This document shows positions 54,250 through 63,213 of a stretch of 64,000 nucleotides of DNA, in pieces. Source of the stretch: Gilvibacter sp. (GTDB lineage: Bacteria; Bacteroidota; Bacteroidia; Flavobacteriales; Flavobacteriaceae); assembly GCF_013214815.1 (NCBI RefSeq), contig NZ_JABSPU010000003.1, forward strand, positions 43,155-107,154, given 5' to 3'. A program made the position numbers and the translations under genes. The notes below the pieces were generated by a model, which saw nothing but the letters and a program-made list of their open reading frames with translations, was not told the origin of the DNA and made no database searches. How positions within the stretch are numbered: position 1 is the first letter of the stretch; every line of letters starts with the position of its first letter.

Positions 54250-54350
54250 CAAAAATATAATTTAAAATAGTATACCCCCTAAAAAATAGGGGGTAGTAAT
54301 TAATTTTTATCAACATAGTAAAAAATACCCCTAAAAAATTAGGGGTATTT
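54250..54350 (-). promoter_or_regulatory. glnK promoter region with two tandem palindromes
   Basis: On the minus strand a -7 TATTTTTG is at 54250-54257 without a -33 TTTG. In place of -33 sits palindrome 1, TACCCCCT..AGGGGGTA (54273-54295, centre 54284); palindrome 2, AAATACCCCTAA..TTAGGGGTATTT (54323-54350, centre 54336.5), is 52.5 bases away. Both share a TACCCC core and A-rich loop. Palindrome 2 followed by a T-tract could also terminate the upstream epimerase gene. Confidence 0.5.
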
Positions 54351-54378
54351 AATTTATATGATATTTTTTACGATTTCC

Positions 54379-55305
54379 TTAATCGAAGTTTGAAGCGGAT
54401 AGGTAAGCATCAATCACCGCTTGCTCTCCAGCCTTATCGGGCATAGAATTTCCGTGTTCCATTCCCAGAACGCCTTGGAATCCGCGGTCGTGAATGTACT
54501 TAAATACATTTCTGTAATTGATCTCTCCGGTACCAGGTTCGTTGCGCCCTGGATTGTCCCCGATCTGGAAATAGGCGATCTCATCCCAACAGGCTTCTAT
54601 ATTAGGAATCAGATTGCCTTCTTGAATTTGTTGGTGATAAATATCGAAGAGAATTTTGCAGGAAGGACTATTCACTGCTTTGCAGATCTGATAGGCCTGA
54701 GGCGATTCGGTTAAAAACAATCCAGGGTGGTTTCTAAAGTTCAAAGGTTCTAAAACCATGACCAAACCGTGAGGCTCTAAAATTTCACAGGCTTTGCGCA
54801 AAGCGTTGACCACATTAGCGGTTTGATAATCTTTAGAAAGTCTCAGGTCTGCGTGGCCGGGTACTACGGTCATCCATTTGGCTCCGATGCGTTTTGCAAC
54901 AGCGACCGAATCTTTTATGTCTGCCAAGAACTCGTTCAGGTAATCTTCATTACCGCTGGCCAAGTTGGGTTCCTTCCAATATATTTTATGCGCTACAAAA
55001 ACACCCATGGTCATTTGGAGTTTTTTGAGCAAAGCGGCCATAGCCTCTTGGGTTGCCAGTGAACGTCCCTTGAGTTCATTGTCTTCAAAGGCCGTAAATC
55101 CTTGGTCTGCCATAAACTGGATCTGATCCAGAATGTCTGTTCCCGCATGTGCTTTGAACATGCCGTCGTGCGGTGCAAAGTGCAAAGGAAATTTGTTCTT
55201 TGCGGGCGTAAAAGCGTTGGCAGCTTGTGCCTTTAGGCTTCCCCCTAAAAACGAAGCGCCCACCGAGGCGAGCGCTACATTATTTATGAATTGTCTTCTT
55301 TTCAT
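54379..55305 (-). CDS. Tat-exported sugar phosphate isomerase/epimerase-like protein
   Basis: 308 residues. N-terminal Tat signal (KRRQFINN then a hydrophobic stretch, cleavage about residue 28). The rest is an AP endonuclease family 2/xylose isomerase-like TIM barrel: APHDGMFKAHAG, LEPLNFRNHPGLFL, and ILFDIYHQQIQEGNL, plus QIGDNPGRNEPGTGEI with metal ligands Glu, Asp, His. It resembles hydroxypyruvate isomerase-like proteins. In this cluster it would act on a keto-sugar in the periplasm. It is 14 bases from the downstream end of the gluconate-dehydrogenase-subunit gene, so one operon. Confidence 0.88.
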   Translation of the reverse strand: MKRRQFINNVALASVGASFLGGSLKAQAANAFTPAKNKFPLHFAPHDGMFKAHAGTDILDQIQFMADQGFTAFEDNELKGRSLATQEAMAALLKKLQMTMGVFVAHKIYWKEPNLASGNEDYLNEFLADIKDSVAVAKRIGAKWMTVVPGHADLRLSKDYQTANVVNALRKACEILEPHGLVMVLEPLNFRNHPGLFLTESPQAYQICKAVNSPSCKILFDIYHQQIQEGNLIPNIEACWDEIAYFQIGDNPGRNEPGTGEINYRNVFKYIHDRGFQGVLGMEHGNSMPDKAGEQAVIDAYLSASNFD

Positions 55306-55319
55306 CTTTGGATTCGCTA

Positions 55320-55940
55320 CTAAAGTGAATAACGTTTTCCTCCGGTGAGTGTTTGCAGATCATCACAAACATAGGTTCCCGGTACAGGTTCATAAACCAG
55401 ATAATCCTCTCCAATCTGTTGGGTTCCCAAATAGGCGTTAATACACATCCATTTGAGTCCATTCAGGAACTTAGAAACCGACACAGGTGTATCGTCTTCA
55501 AAGTCCTCAAAACCTTGGTTGGTTCCTGGTGGATCTGGTTTTTCGTCTCTTGGGTGCAACATATTGGCATCCAAGAAAGCCATATAGTTCTCGTCAGTCA
55601 TTACAGAAAGGTCCTCACCGTGTTCGGCTTTCATCTTTCCAATAACTTCTCCAAAGACCGTTTTGATCTTTCCTTGATATTTCACTGTGGAAACGTCGTT
55701 CCAATAGGTGTCTATAAATTGAACCACGTTCAGTTCTGAAGCAGCTGGTGTAGCCTCTGTCTTTGGCAAGAATACATCTGCCAATCGACCTACAACCATC
55801 GCCTGGGTTTCGTCCATAAATGCTGGAACCCATTTTGGATCTGAACTGGTGCAACTTTCCAGTAAGCTGAAAAGTGCGGGTGAAGCCACTACAAAACCTG
55901 TAGTAAGTCCAATATTCTTAAGTGCTTGTCTTCTATCCAT
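55320..55940 (-). CDS. Gluconate 2-dehydrogenase subunit 3 family protein
   Basis: 206 residues. Tat signal with MDRRQALKNIG and a hydrophobic stretch, followed by a Cys (SLLESC) that may be a lipid attachment site. The body contains the family's helical scaffold (VQFIDTYWNDV, NGLKWMCINAYLG, YEPVPGTYVCDD). This small subunit accompanies GMC dehydrogenases such as glucoside 3-dehydrogenase and gluconate 2-dehydrogenase and brings the cofactor-loaded large subunit through the Tat system. It lies 12 bases from the GMC gene. Confidence 0.9.
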   Translation of the reverse strand: MDRRQALKNIGLTTGFVVASPALFSLLESCTSSDPKWVPAFMDETQAMVVGRLADVFLPKTEATPAASELNVVQFIDTYWNDVSTVKYQGKIKTVFGEVIGKMKAEHGEDLSVMTDENYMAFLDANMLHPRDEKPDPPGTNQGFEDFEDDTPVSVSKFLNGLKWMCINAYLGTQQIGEDYLVYEPVPGTYVCDDLQTLTGGKRYSL

Positions 55941-55952
55941 GGTTTATAGTGT

Positions 55953-57674
55953 TTATGCTTCTTTCATTTTTTTGAACTGTTCTGCCGCGTGATTAGCTGC
56001 GCGAGCGGTGAAGGCCATATATCCTAAGGATGGATTGTGGCATCCGGCTGAAGTCATGAAGGATCCATCAGTTACATAAACGTTTTTACAGGCGTGTACC
56101 TGATTCCATTTATTCAAGACTGAAGTCTTAGGATCGCGTCCCATACGAGCCGTTCCCATCTCGTGGATTCCAAGACCCATACCGCCAATGTCATCATAGG
56201 TAGTAATGTCTGTAAATCCACCAGCTTCGAGCATTTTAACCGCTTGTTCTTTCATGTCCTTACGCATGGCGAGTTCGTTCTCACCAAAGTCCGCATCAAA
56301 AGTCACGGTAGGTAAGCCCCATTCATCCAGCTTGTCGTAATCCAGGTACATGCGGTTGCTGTGATCTGGTAAGGTCTCACCAAAGGCAAGCAAATTCATG
56401 CTCCATTCCCCTGGCTTTAAGATAGCTTCTTTAAGCTCCGGACCGTATTTCAGTTCGGCAACCATATCGCCGTAAGCACCGCGATTAGCTCCTCCTTGAT
56501 ATCCGTAACCACGCTTAAAGGTATCTACGTCTGTATTTCCTCCAAGGTTTCTGAATCGAGGAATATAGATTCCGTTCGCACGGCGGCCTTTAAAGTATTT
56601 GTCGTCAAATCCAACTGCTTTTCCACGAGCTCCTACTCTAAAGTGGTGGTCCATCAGGTTGTGGCCCAGCTCACCAGAGTCGTTTCCAAGTCCGTTCGGA
56701 AAGCGATCCGATTTTGATTGTAGTAAAATTGAAGTCGATGCAACGGCAGAAGCACACAAGAAAATGATCTGTGCTTTGAATTCCATCTTCTCTTTGGTCT
56801 CCGTATCAATAACACGAACTCCAGTTGCTTGCTGAGTGGCATCGTCATAGATCACCTCATAAGCAATCGAGTTTGGTCTCAGAGTCATATTACCGGTAGC
56901 CTCTGCAGCAGGAAGTGTACTACTGTTGGAGCTAAAGTAGGCGCCGTAAGGACAACCGCGCATACAGCGGTTTCTATATAAACATTGAGAACGTCCTTTG
57001 CCAGGCTTGGTTCCTTCTGTGATGTGTGCGGCACGACCAATGGTCAATACACGTCCGTCATCAAAGCTTTCGTTGATCTTCCCTTGCAGGTGCTCTTCCA
57101 CACAGTTGAGCTCCATCGGCTTCAGGAATTTCCCATCAGGCAAAATATCCAAGCCTAGGTTGGTTCCACTTACACCAATATACTCCTCTACATAATCATA
57201 CCATTCTTTTACATCAGCATAACGCACTGGCCAATCTACTGCGATACCTTCTTTCTTGTTGGCTTCAAAATCAATGTCACCCATGCGGTAACTTTGACGT
57301 CCCCACATAAGGGAACGACCACCAACATGGTATCCACGGATCCAATCAAAGCGGCGGTCCTCATTGTAAGGGTGCTTTTTATCATCCACAAAAAAGTGTT
57401 GATGCGCTTCATTGGTCACATAACCGGTACGGTGTTGTTTGTGTTTTTTTAGTCGAGTCTCACGGCTTGGAGTTCCACCATTGGGAAGATCCCAAGGGTC
57501 TAAATTTGCCGTGGTGTAATCTTGAGGGTGTTCAACCATGCGACCGCGCTCTAAGACCAAGGTCTTGAGTCCGTTCTCGCATAGTTCTTTGGCGGCCCAT
57601 CCGCCAGAAATTCCGGTACCTACTACGATCGCATCGTATTCAGCATCAGGATTTGGGAGAAAACAACTTGTCAT
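55953..57674 (-). CDS. GMC family FAD oxidoreductase (glucoside 3-dehydrogenase-like)
   Basis: 573 residues from the ATG at 57674; an in-frame ATG at 57728 adds 18 residues without homology. N-terminal FAD motif DAIVVGTGISGGWAAKEL, GRSLMWGRQSYRM and CMRGCPYGAYFSS in the middle, and the C-terminal catalytic region CHNPSLGYMAFTARAANHA. It has no signal peptide and probably travels with its Tat-exported subunit 3. It would oxidise a sugar hydroxyl (by analogy C3). Divergent from the + strand sugar operon. Confidence 0.92.
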   Translation of the reverse strand: MTSCFLPNPDAEYDAIVVGTGISGGWAAKELCENGLKTLVLERGRMVEHPQDYTTANLDPWDLPNGGTPSRETRLKKHKQHRTGYVTNEAHQHFFVDDKKHPYNEDRRFDWIRGYHVGGRSLMWGRQSYRMGDIDFEANKKEGIAVDWPVRYADVKEWYDYVEEYIGVSGTNLGLDILPDGKFLKPMELNCVEEHLQGKINESFDDGRVLTIGRAAHITEGTKPGKGRSQCLYRNRCMRGCPYGAYFSSNSSTLPAAEATGNMTLRPNSIAYEVIYDDATQQATGVRVIDTETKEKMEFKAQIIFLCASAVASTSILLQSKSDRFPNGLGNDSGELGHNLMDHHFRVGARGKAVGFDDKYFKGRRANGIYIPRFRNLGGNTDVDTFKRGYGYQGGANRGAYGDMVAELKYGPELKEAILKPGEWSMNLLAFGETLPDHSNRMYLDYDKLDEWGLPTVTFDADFGENELAMRKDMKEQAVKMLEAGGFTDITTYDDIGGMGLGIHEMGTARMGRDPKTSVLNKWNQVHACKNVYVTDGSFMTSAGCHNPSLGYMAFTARAANHAAEQFKKMKEA

Positions 57675-57755
57675 TATACTGTTTAGTTTTGGTAAGATTA
57701 ACCTTAAGGTGTTATTTTTACAGAGCATCTAAATTAATTATCTTATCTGTAATAA

Positions 57756-57781
57756 ATCAAATTTATTATTGTTAATTTGAT
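57756..57781. promoter_or_regulatory. Inverted repeat in the divergent sugar-locus promoter
   Basis: Perfect eight-base inverted repeat ATCAAATT-N10-AATTTGAT. On the minus strand TAAATTTG (57758-57765) within it fits the -7 consensus for the GMC operon, so binding of a regulator here would block or steer the promoter. Confidence 0.5.
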
Positions 57782-57802
57782 GCCTCTTCTAAAATTTTTC
57801 TA

Positions 57803-58816
57803 ATGAAAATGCAACTAACTCGTCAAAAGTTTACACTTTTAATATTGTTATTAACTGCCTTTACGCTAGGCAGTTGTAAGTCTGAAAAAGCTGAAAAAGA
57901 GCCTGAAAATCAGGCCGAAACCGCAGCAGAAACCACCGCTGAAAAGGCCAGTGATCCTTTCTTCAAACTGTCGCTTGCTCAGTGGTCTATCCACCGCATG
58001 ATCTTGGAGGACGGAATGGATCCTTTTGACTTTGCAGTTTATGCCAGAGACAATGGTTTTGCTGGATTGGAATACGTAAGTCAGTTGTACAATTCTGCGA
58101 TGGAAGAATACGACACCAAGGATGAAGCCATCAAGGCGATCACCCAAAGACTTAAAGCAGAGAGTGAAGAAGCTGGAATGGAGAATCTCATCATCATGAT
58201 TGACGGTGAAGGTGATCTTTCTGTCAATGACGAGGCAGCTCGTGATCAGGCGGTAGAGAACCACAAACGTTGGGTTGATGCCGCTGCAGAATTGGGTTGT
58301 CATTCTATCAGAATCAATCTGTTCGGTTCTTTGAATGATGAGGAATGGAAAGCCAACAGTATTGACGGTTTGTCAAAATTAGGAGCTTATGCCAAGACCA
58401 AAGGCGTGAATGTTTTAGTGGAAAACCACGGATGGCAATCGTCTAATGCACCACTTCTAATGGAGGTGATCAATGCAGTGGGAATGGATAACTGCGGAAC
58501 CCTTCCAGACTTCGGAAATTTTTGCGTTAAGCGTAAAGACGGAGCAAAATGGGGCGAGTGTGAAATGGAATACCCTGACATTTATGAAGGAGTTCAACTC
58601 ATGATGCCTGCTGCTAAAGCGGTAAGTGCTAAGTCTTACGATTTTGATGAAGACGGCAACGAGACCAAAATTGACTACGCTAAAATGCTTCGTATTGTTA
58701 AGGAAGCAGGATATACTGGTTACATCGGTGTAGAATATGAAGGAAATAATCTTTCAGAACAAGAAGGAATTGAAGCCACACGTGACCTGCTCATTTCTTT
58801 GGGTAGCAGCATGTAA
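57803..58816 (+). CDS. Sugar phosphate isomerase/epimerase-like lipoprotein
   Basis: 337 residues. Signal peptide with lipobox LGSC (Cys25), then a Glu/Ala/Thr linker. The rest is an AP endonuclease family 2 TIM barrel: LAQWSIHRMIL, NGFAGLEYVSQLYN, SIRINLFGS, VNVLVENHGW, CGTLPDFGNFC and GYIGVEYEG with the metal-binding Glu and His residues in their usual places. It would process an oxidised sugar in the periplasm. First gene of a plus-strand unit running to 63094, with 21 bases to the transporter gene. Confidence 0.88.
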   Translation: MKMQLTRQKFTLLILLLTAFTLGSCKSEKAEKEPENQAETAAETTAEKASDPFFKLSLAQWSIHRMILEDGMDPFDFAVYARDNGFAGLEYVSQLYNSAMEEYDTKDEAIKAITQRLKAESEEAGMENLIIMIDGEGDLSVNDEAARDQAVENHKRWVDAAAELGCHSIRINLFGSLNDEEWKANSIDGLSKLGAYAKTKGVNVLVENHGWQSSNAPLLMEVINAVGMDNCGTLPDFGNFCVKRKDGAKWGECEMEYPDIYEGVQLMMPAAKAVSAKSYDFDEDGNETKIDYAKMLRIVKEAGYTGYIGVEYEGNNLSEQEGIEATRDLLISLGSSM

Positions 58817-58837
58817 TAACAACCAAACTAACAAACA

Positions 58838-60067
58838 ATGAAAAAATCCACCTATTTCCAACTCTCCTTTATGATGTTCCTCGAATTCTTTATTTGGGGC
58901 GGTTGGTTTGTGACCTTAGGAACCTTTATGGGTAATAACCTTTCTGCAAGTGGCGGGGAAATTGCACAAGCGTTCTCTACCCAATCTTGGGGAGCGATCA
59001 TTGCACCTTTTATTATTGGACTCATTGCGGATCGCTTTTTTAATGCAGAGCGAATTTTGGGAATCCTCCACGTAGTAGGAGCTGGTCTGATGTATATGAT
59101 GTACACCGCAGATGACGTAGCGTCTTTCTATCCTTATACCTTGGGATACATGATTGCCTATATGCCAACTTTAGCCTTGGTGAATTCTGTGGCGTTCAAT
59201 CAAATGAACGACCCATCTAAAGAATTTCCGCGTGTACGTGTTTTTGGAACCATCGGTTGGATTGTTGCTGGTTTGGTGATCAGTTTTGTTTTTGCTTGGG
59301 ATTCCAAGGAAAATATTGCTGCAGGAATGTTGCAAAATACCTTCCTAATGGTAGGAATTGCCTCTGCGATTTTAGGGGTTTTCAGTTTTGCCTTGCCTAA
59401 AACACCTCCATCAGTAGGTAAAGATCAAAAGGTAAGCTTATCTGACATTCTAGGTCTGGAAGCTTTAAAGCTACTTAAGGATAGAAACTTCCTAGTGTTT
59501 TTCTTGTCGAGTGTATTGATCTGTATCCCCTTGGCTTTTTACTACCAAAACCTAAGTCCATTTTTAACTGAGGGTGGTGTGGAAAATTCCACAGCAATGA
59601 CCACTGTTGGACAGATCTCAGAAGCGGTATTTATTCTGTTATTACCCTTCTTCTTTAAAAAATACGGTTTCAAGAAAACCATTCTAGTTGGGATGCTGGC
59701 TTGGGCAGTACGATATCTATTGTTCGCCTTTGGTGATATGGATGGACTGTTCTTTATGGTTATTACAGGTGTGGTCTTGCACGGAATATGTTACGATTTC
59801 TTCTTTGTATCTGGTCAGATTTATACCGATAGCAAAGCAGGTGACAAGGCCAAGAGTGCGGCTCAAGGATTGATCACTTTAGCTACTTACGGAGTGGGTA
59901 TGTTGGTCGGATTCTATATTGCCGGAAAGGTTGTAGATGCCAACTTGCTCGGTGAAGGCAGTCACGATTGGAAACAGATCTGGTTGTTCCCAGCTGGATT
60001 CGCAGCGGTAGTTATGGTACTGTTTGCTGTACTCTTTAAAAATGAAAAAGTAGAATACCAAGATTAA
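58838..60067 (+). CDS. MFS transporter, nucleoside:H+ symporter family
   Basis: 409 residues with about twelve helices. The start resembles NupG-type transporters (FMMFLEFFIWGGWFVTLGTFM), followed by FNAERILGILHVVGAGLMYM, PRVRVFGTIGWIVAGL and GICYDFFFVSGQIYTD in order. It moves a small sugar or nucleoside with protons across the inner membrane. Because of the surrounding genes, an oxidised sugar is a plausible cargo, though the family's known substrates are nucleosides. Three bases separate it from the oxidoreductase gene. Confidence 0.88.
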   Translation: MKKSTYFQLSFMMFLEFFIWGGWFVTLGTFMGNNLSASGGEIAQAFSTQSWGAIIAPFIIGLIADRFFNAERILGILHVVGAGLMYMMYTADDVASFYPYTLGYMIAYMPTLALVNSVAFNQMNDPSKEFPRVRVFGTIGWIVAGLVISFVFAWDSKENIAAGMLQNTFLMVGIASAILGVFSFALPKTPPSVGKDQKVSLSDILGLEALKLLKDRNFLVFFLSSVLICIPLAFYYQNLSPFLTEGGVENSTAMTTVGQISEAVFILLLPFFFKKYGFKKTILVGMLAWAVRYLLFAFGDMDGLFFMVITGVVLHGICYDFFFVSGQIYTDSKAGDKAKSAAQGLITLATYGVGMLVGFYIAGKVVDANLLGEGSHDWKQIWLFPAGFAAVVMVLFAVLFKNEKVEYQD

Positions 60068-60070
60068 TCT

Positions 60071-61210
60071 ATGGCTCAAAAAATTAAATGGGGCGTACTT
60101 GGCGGTGGTGGTGATTCCTTAATTGGAGTTTTGCACCGCGTAGCAGCCAGTATGTTCGATGCCTACGCGCTGACCGGAGCGGTTTTTAATCCGGAATTGC
60201 AAAAGAGTATTGCTTTTGCAGAAGAATTAGGAATTCCCACGGATCGTATTTATGCCGATCTCGATGCATTCGTTGCTGGAGAACTGGCCCTGCCAGAGTC
60301 CGAGCGTATTCAAGTGGTATCTGTATTAACGCCTAACTTTCTGCATTTCCCTATGGCCAAGCAGCTTTTAGAAAGCGGTTTCCACGTGATCTGCGAAAAG
60401 CCAATGACCATGAGTTATGCGGAGGCTTTAGAGCTTCAAGCAGTGCAACGTGCCAGTGGAAAACAATTTGCTTTAACGCATACCTACACGGGATATCCTA
60501 TGGTGCGTCAAATGAAGCAGATGATCGCCCAAGGTGTTATTGGTAAGATTCAAAAGGTAGATGTGCAGTACTATCAAGGTTGGATCAACCCGATAATTCA
60601 CGATCCGCAGCTGAGAAAAACAACTTGGCGCTTGGACCCAGAGAAGTCTGGAATCTCTTGCTGTATGGGAGATATTGGTGTGCACGCTTACCAAATGCTG
60701 GAGTTTGTTACTGGACTTAAAGTACAATCCATCCTGGCAGGTCTGAGCCACCTGTATGAAGCCTATCAAATGGATATAGACGGCACGGTCTTATTGCGTT
60801 TGGACAAATACGTCAAAGGGGTGTTGCGTGCCAGTCAGATCGCCACCGCAGAAGAAAACAATTTTACAGTTGCCGTTTACGGCGACAAAGGTTCTCTCAA
60901 ATGGGAACAAGAGAATCCAAACTACGTGTATTGGTTAGAAGATGGTCAGCCTATGCGAACCCTAAAGCCAGGACATGCGTATAATGATGCCCTTTCTTTA
61001 GACGGAACCAAACTCCCTCCGGGTCACCCAGAAGGAATCTTTGATGCCATGGGTAATATTTACAAAGGCATGGCTAAGGCTGTTCGTGGACAAGAGCATC
61101 ATCCGGGAGAGTTTCCAGGAATGGAAGACGGAGTGCGAGGTATGTACTTTATTGAGCAAGCCGTGGCTTCCCACAGTCAAGGAAATGTTTGGATCGATTT
61201 AAACGCATAA
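60071..61210 (+). CDS. Gfo/Idh/MocA family oxidoreductase
   Basis: 379 residues. The N-terminal Rossmann motif reads WGVLGGGGDSLIGV (a glycine-rich variant), with CEKPMT carrying the catalytic Lys and a downstream GDIGVHAYQML with the active-site Asp and His. It is an NAD(P)-dependent sugar dehydrogenase, acting on the C3 position in keto-sugar pathways by family analogy. No signal peptide, so cytoplasmic. It sits between the transporter and the second plus-strand isomerase, a common arrangement for such pathways. Confidence 0.92.
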   Translation: MAQKIKWGVLGGGGDSLIGVLHRVAASMFDAYALTGAVFNPELQKSIAFAEELGIPTDRIYADLDAFVAGELALPESERIQVVSVLTPNFLHFPMAKQLLESGFHVICEKPMTMSYAEALELQAVQRASGKQFALTHTYTGYPMVRQMKQMIAQGVIGKIQKVDVQYYQGWINPIIHDPQLRKTTWRLDPEKSGISCCMGDIGVHAYQMLEFVTGLKVQSILAGLSHLYEAYQMDIDGTVLLRLDKYVKGVLRASQIATAEENNFTVAVYGDKGSLKWEQENPNYVYWLEDGQPMRTLKPGHAYNDALSLDGTKLPPGHPEGIFDAMGNIYKGMAKAVRGQEHHPGEFPGMEDGVRGMYFIEQAVASHSQGNVWIDLNA

Positions 61211-61214
61211 ACCA

Positions 61215-62267
61215 ATGAAAACTATAAAAGGACCTGCTGTTTTTCTAGCACAGTTCATGGATGATAAGCCGCCGTTCAATTCTTTAGATGGACTCTGCGG
61301 ATGGGCCCGAGATCTGGGCTATAAAGGGATTCAGATCCCAACTTGGGAAACGCGATTGATCGACTTAAAGCTTGCGGGTGAAAGCAAAACCTATTGCGAT
61401 GAACTCAAAGGAAAGATCGCCGATTACGGTTTGGAGATTACCGAACTCTCCACGCATTTACAAGGGCAACTGGTCGCTGTGCATCCTGCTTATGATTTGA
61501 TGTTTGACAACTTCGCTCCAGACGATTGTAAAAACAACCCTGCCAAACGTACCGAATGGGCGCGTCAGCAGTTGTTATCTGCGGCAAGAGCAAGTAAGCA
61601 TTTAGGTCTAAAGGCACACGCTACTTTTAGTGGTGCTTTAATGTGGCATATGTGGCATCCATGGCCTCAATTACCAACAGGTTTGGTAGAAATGGGCTTT
61701 AAGGAATTGGCCGATCGTTGGCTGCCCTTATTGGATGAATTTAAAGATAATGGGGTTGCGGTTTGTTACGAGATTCACCCAGGAGAAGACTTGCATGATG
61801 GTGTCACTTTTGAACGCTTTTTGGCCGCCACAGGGAACCATGAAGCGGTGAATATTTTGTATGACCCATCGCATTTTGTTTTACAACAGCTGGACTATAT
61901 CACTTATATAGACCACTACCACGAATTCATCAAAGCCTTCCATGTAAAGGATTCAGAATTCAATCCTACTGGGAAGAAAGGAGCCTACGGCGGATACGGT
62001 GATTGGAAGGACCGTGCAGGTCGATACCGCTCTCTAGGAGACGGTCAGATCGACTATAAAACTGTCTTTAGCAAACTCACAGAATACGGCTGTGACGTTT
62101 GGGCTGTAATGGAGTGGGAATGTGTGATCAAAAGCCCAGAACAAGGGGCTCGTGAAGGCGCAAAATTCATTAGTGATCACATCATAGAAGCTACCACAAA
62201 ACGCTTTGACGACTTTGCAGGAGCTGAGATCGATAAAGAAAAACTCAAAAAGATTTTAGGACTATAA
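61215..62267 (+). CDS. Sugar phosphate isomerase/epimerase family protein
   Basis: 350 residues, cytoplasmic TIM barrel of the xylose isomerase-like family. Metal-binding motifs: the VCYEIHPGEDLHDG segment with its Glu and His, NILYDPSHFVLQ with Asp and His, FHVKDSEF, and AVMEWECV with the final Glu. It belongs with the preceding dehydrogenase (four bases apart) and would isomerise or cleave the keto-sugar in the cytoplasm. Its N-terminus GPAVFLAQFMDDKPPF is typical of these cluster-associated members. Confidence 0.9.
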   Translation: MKTIKGPAVFLAQFMDDKPPFNSLDGLCGWARDLGYKGIQIPTWETRLIDLKLAGESKTYCDELKGKIADYGLEITELSTHLQGQLVAVHPAYDLMFDNFAPDDCKNNPAKRTEWARQQLLSAARASKHLGLKAHATFSGALMWHMWHPWPQLPTGLVEMGFKELADRWLPLLDEFKDNGVAVCYEIHPGEDLHDGVTFERFLAATGNHEAVNILYDPSHFVLQQLDYITYIDHYHEFIKAFHVKDSEFNPTGKKGAYGGYGDWKDRAGRYRSLGDGQIDYKTVFSKLTEYGCDVWAVMEWECVIKSPEQGAREGAKFISDHIIEATTKRFDDFAGAEIDKEKLKKILGL

Positions 62268-62278
62268 AAACCATCCTT

Positions 62279-63094
62279 ATGAAACGTATATACCGATTAA
62301 GTGTATTGCTTGTTTGCTGCGGATTCGCTGTAGCTTGTAACCAAAATGCAGAGGCTCAAACCGATACGGAAGCAGTACAAGAAGAGACTGTAACTGAAGT
62401 CGAGCAAGAACCGACAGACCCTAAAGAAACTGAGCAATGGGAGCCTGTTCCTGCTGAGATTGAACCTGTTGGCAATAACGGAGTGCCGTCTGATGCTATA
62501 GTGCTTTTTGATGGTTCAAGTTTGGACAATTGGGAGTCTGCCAAAGATGGCTCTGCGGCCCAGTGGGTTCTCAATGGTGATGGGAGCATGACCGTTAAGG
62601 ATAAGACCGGTGATATTCAAACCAAGCAGTCCTTTGGCAGCGTACAGTTGCATTTAGAATGGCGTTCTAACCCAGACAATAAGGCCGAGGGTCAAGCTCG
62701 TTCCAATTCGGGAGTATTCTTGCAAAATCGTTATGAGGTTCAGGTGCTGGACAACAATGATAATCCAACTTACGTAAACGGACAAGCAGGTTCCATTTAC
62801 AAGCAATCTCCGCCGCTTGTTAAAGCAGCTGTTCCTACCGGAGAATGGAATACCTATGATATCATTTTTAGAGCACCAGAATTTGATGCTGACGGTAAAA
62901 AAACCAAATCAGCAACCATTACCGTGCTTCATAATGGAGTTTTAATTCAGGATCATTTTGAGATCCAAGGAACGACAGAATATATCGGTTGGCCAAAAAA
63001 TGATGCTCATGGCAAAGCCCCAATAAAACTGCAGGATCATCAAGATATGAGTGGAGTGAGCTACCGAAATATTTGGGTGCGCGAACTGGATTAA
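62279..63094 (+). CDS. DUF1080 lipoprotein (3-keto-disaccharide hydrolase-like)
   Basis: 271 residues. Signal peptide with lipobox VAC (Cys20), then a Glu-rich linker (about 28-75). DUF1080 starts at VLFDGSSLDNWESAKDGSAAQW and continues with LHLEWRSNPDNKAEGQARSNSGVFL, YEVQVLDN and TITVLHNGVLIQD, the family's jelly-roll strands. The family is annotated as a 3-keto-disaccharide hydrolase. It is lipid-anchored and exported, and its gene is the last of the plus-strand unit with a strong terminator behind. Confidence 0.92.
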   Translation: MKRIYRLSVLLVCCGFAVACNQNAEAQTDTEAVQEETVTEVEQEPTDPKETEQWEPVPAEIEPVGNNGVPSDAIVLFDGSSLDNWESAKDGSAAQWVLNGDGSMTVKDKTGDIQTKQSFGSVQLHLEWRSNPDNKAEGQARSNSGVFLQNRYEVQVLDNNDNPTYVNGQAGSIYKQSPPLVKAAVPTGEWNTYDIIFRAPEFDADGKKTKSATITVLHNGVLIQDHFEIQGTTEYIGWPKNDAHGKAPIKLQDHQDMSGVSYRNIWVRELD

Positions 63095-63116
63095 ATCCGC
63101 ATAAAACACAAAACTT

Positions 63117-63153
63117 AAAAGCCTAAAATTTTCAAAAATTTTGGGCTTTTTTT
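63117..63153 (+). terminator. Terminator of the sugar operon
   Basis: Long inverted repeat AAAAGCCTAAAATTTT/AAAATTTTGGGCTTTT (one G-U pair) followed by a T-tract, 22 bases past the DUF1080 stop. Confidence 0.85.
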
Positions 63154-63213
63154 GGATTTGTCAATTTTGTGTCGCAATATTTGTGCTCATAAAGTTCAAA
63201 CACTTATTGAAAT

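Noticed and set aside
54273..54350. The two glnK-upstream palindromes as a small repeat family (REP-like)
   Set aside because: Only two copies are seen in this window and their loops and arm lengths differ; regulatory or terminator roles fit better.
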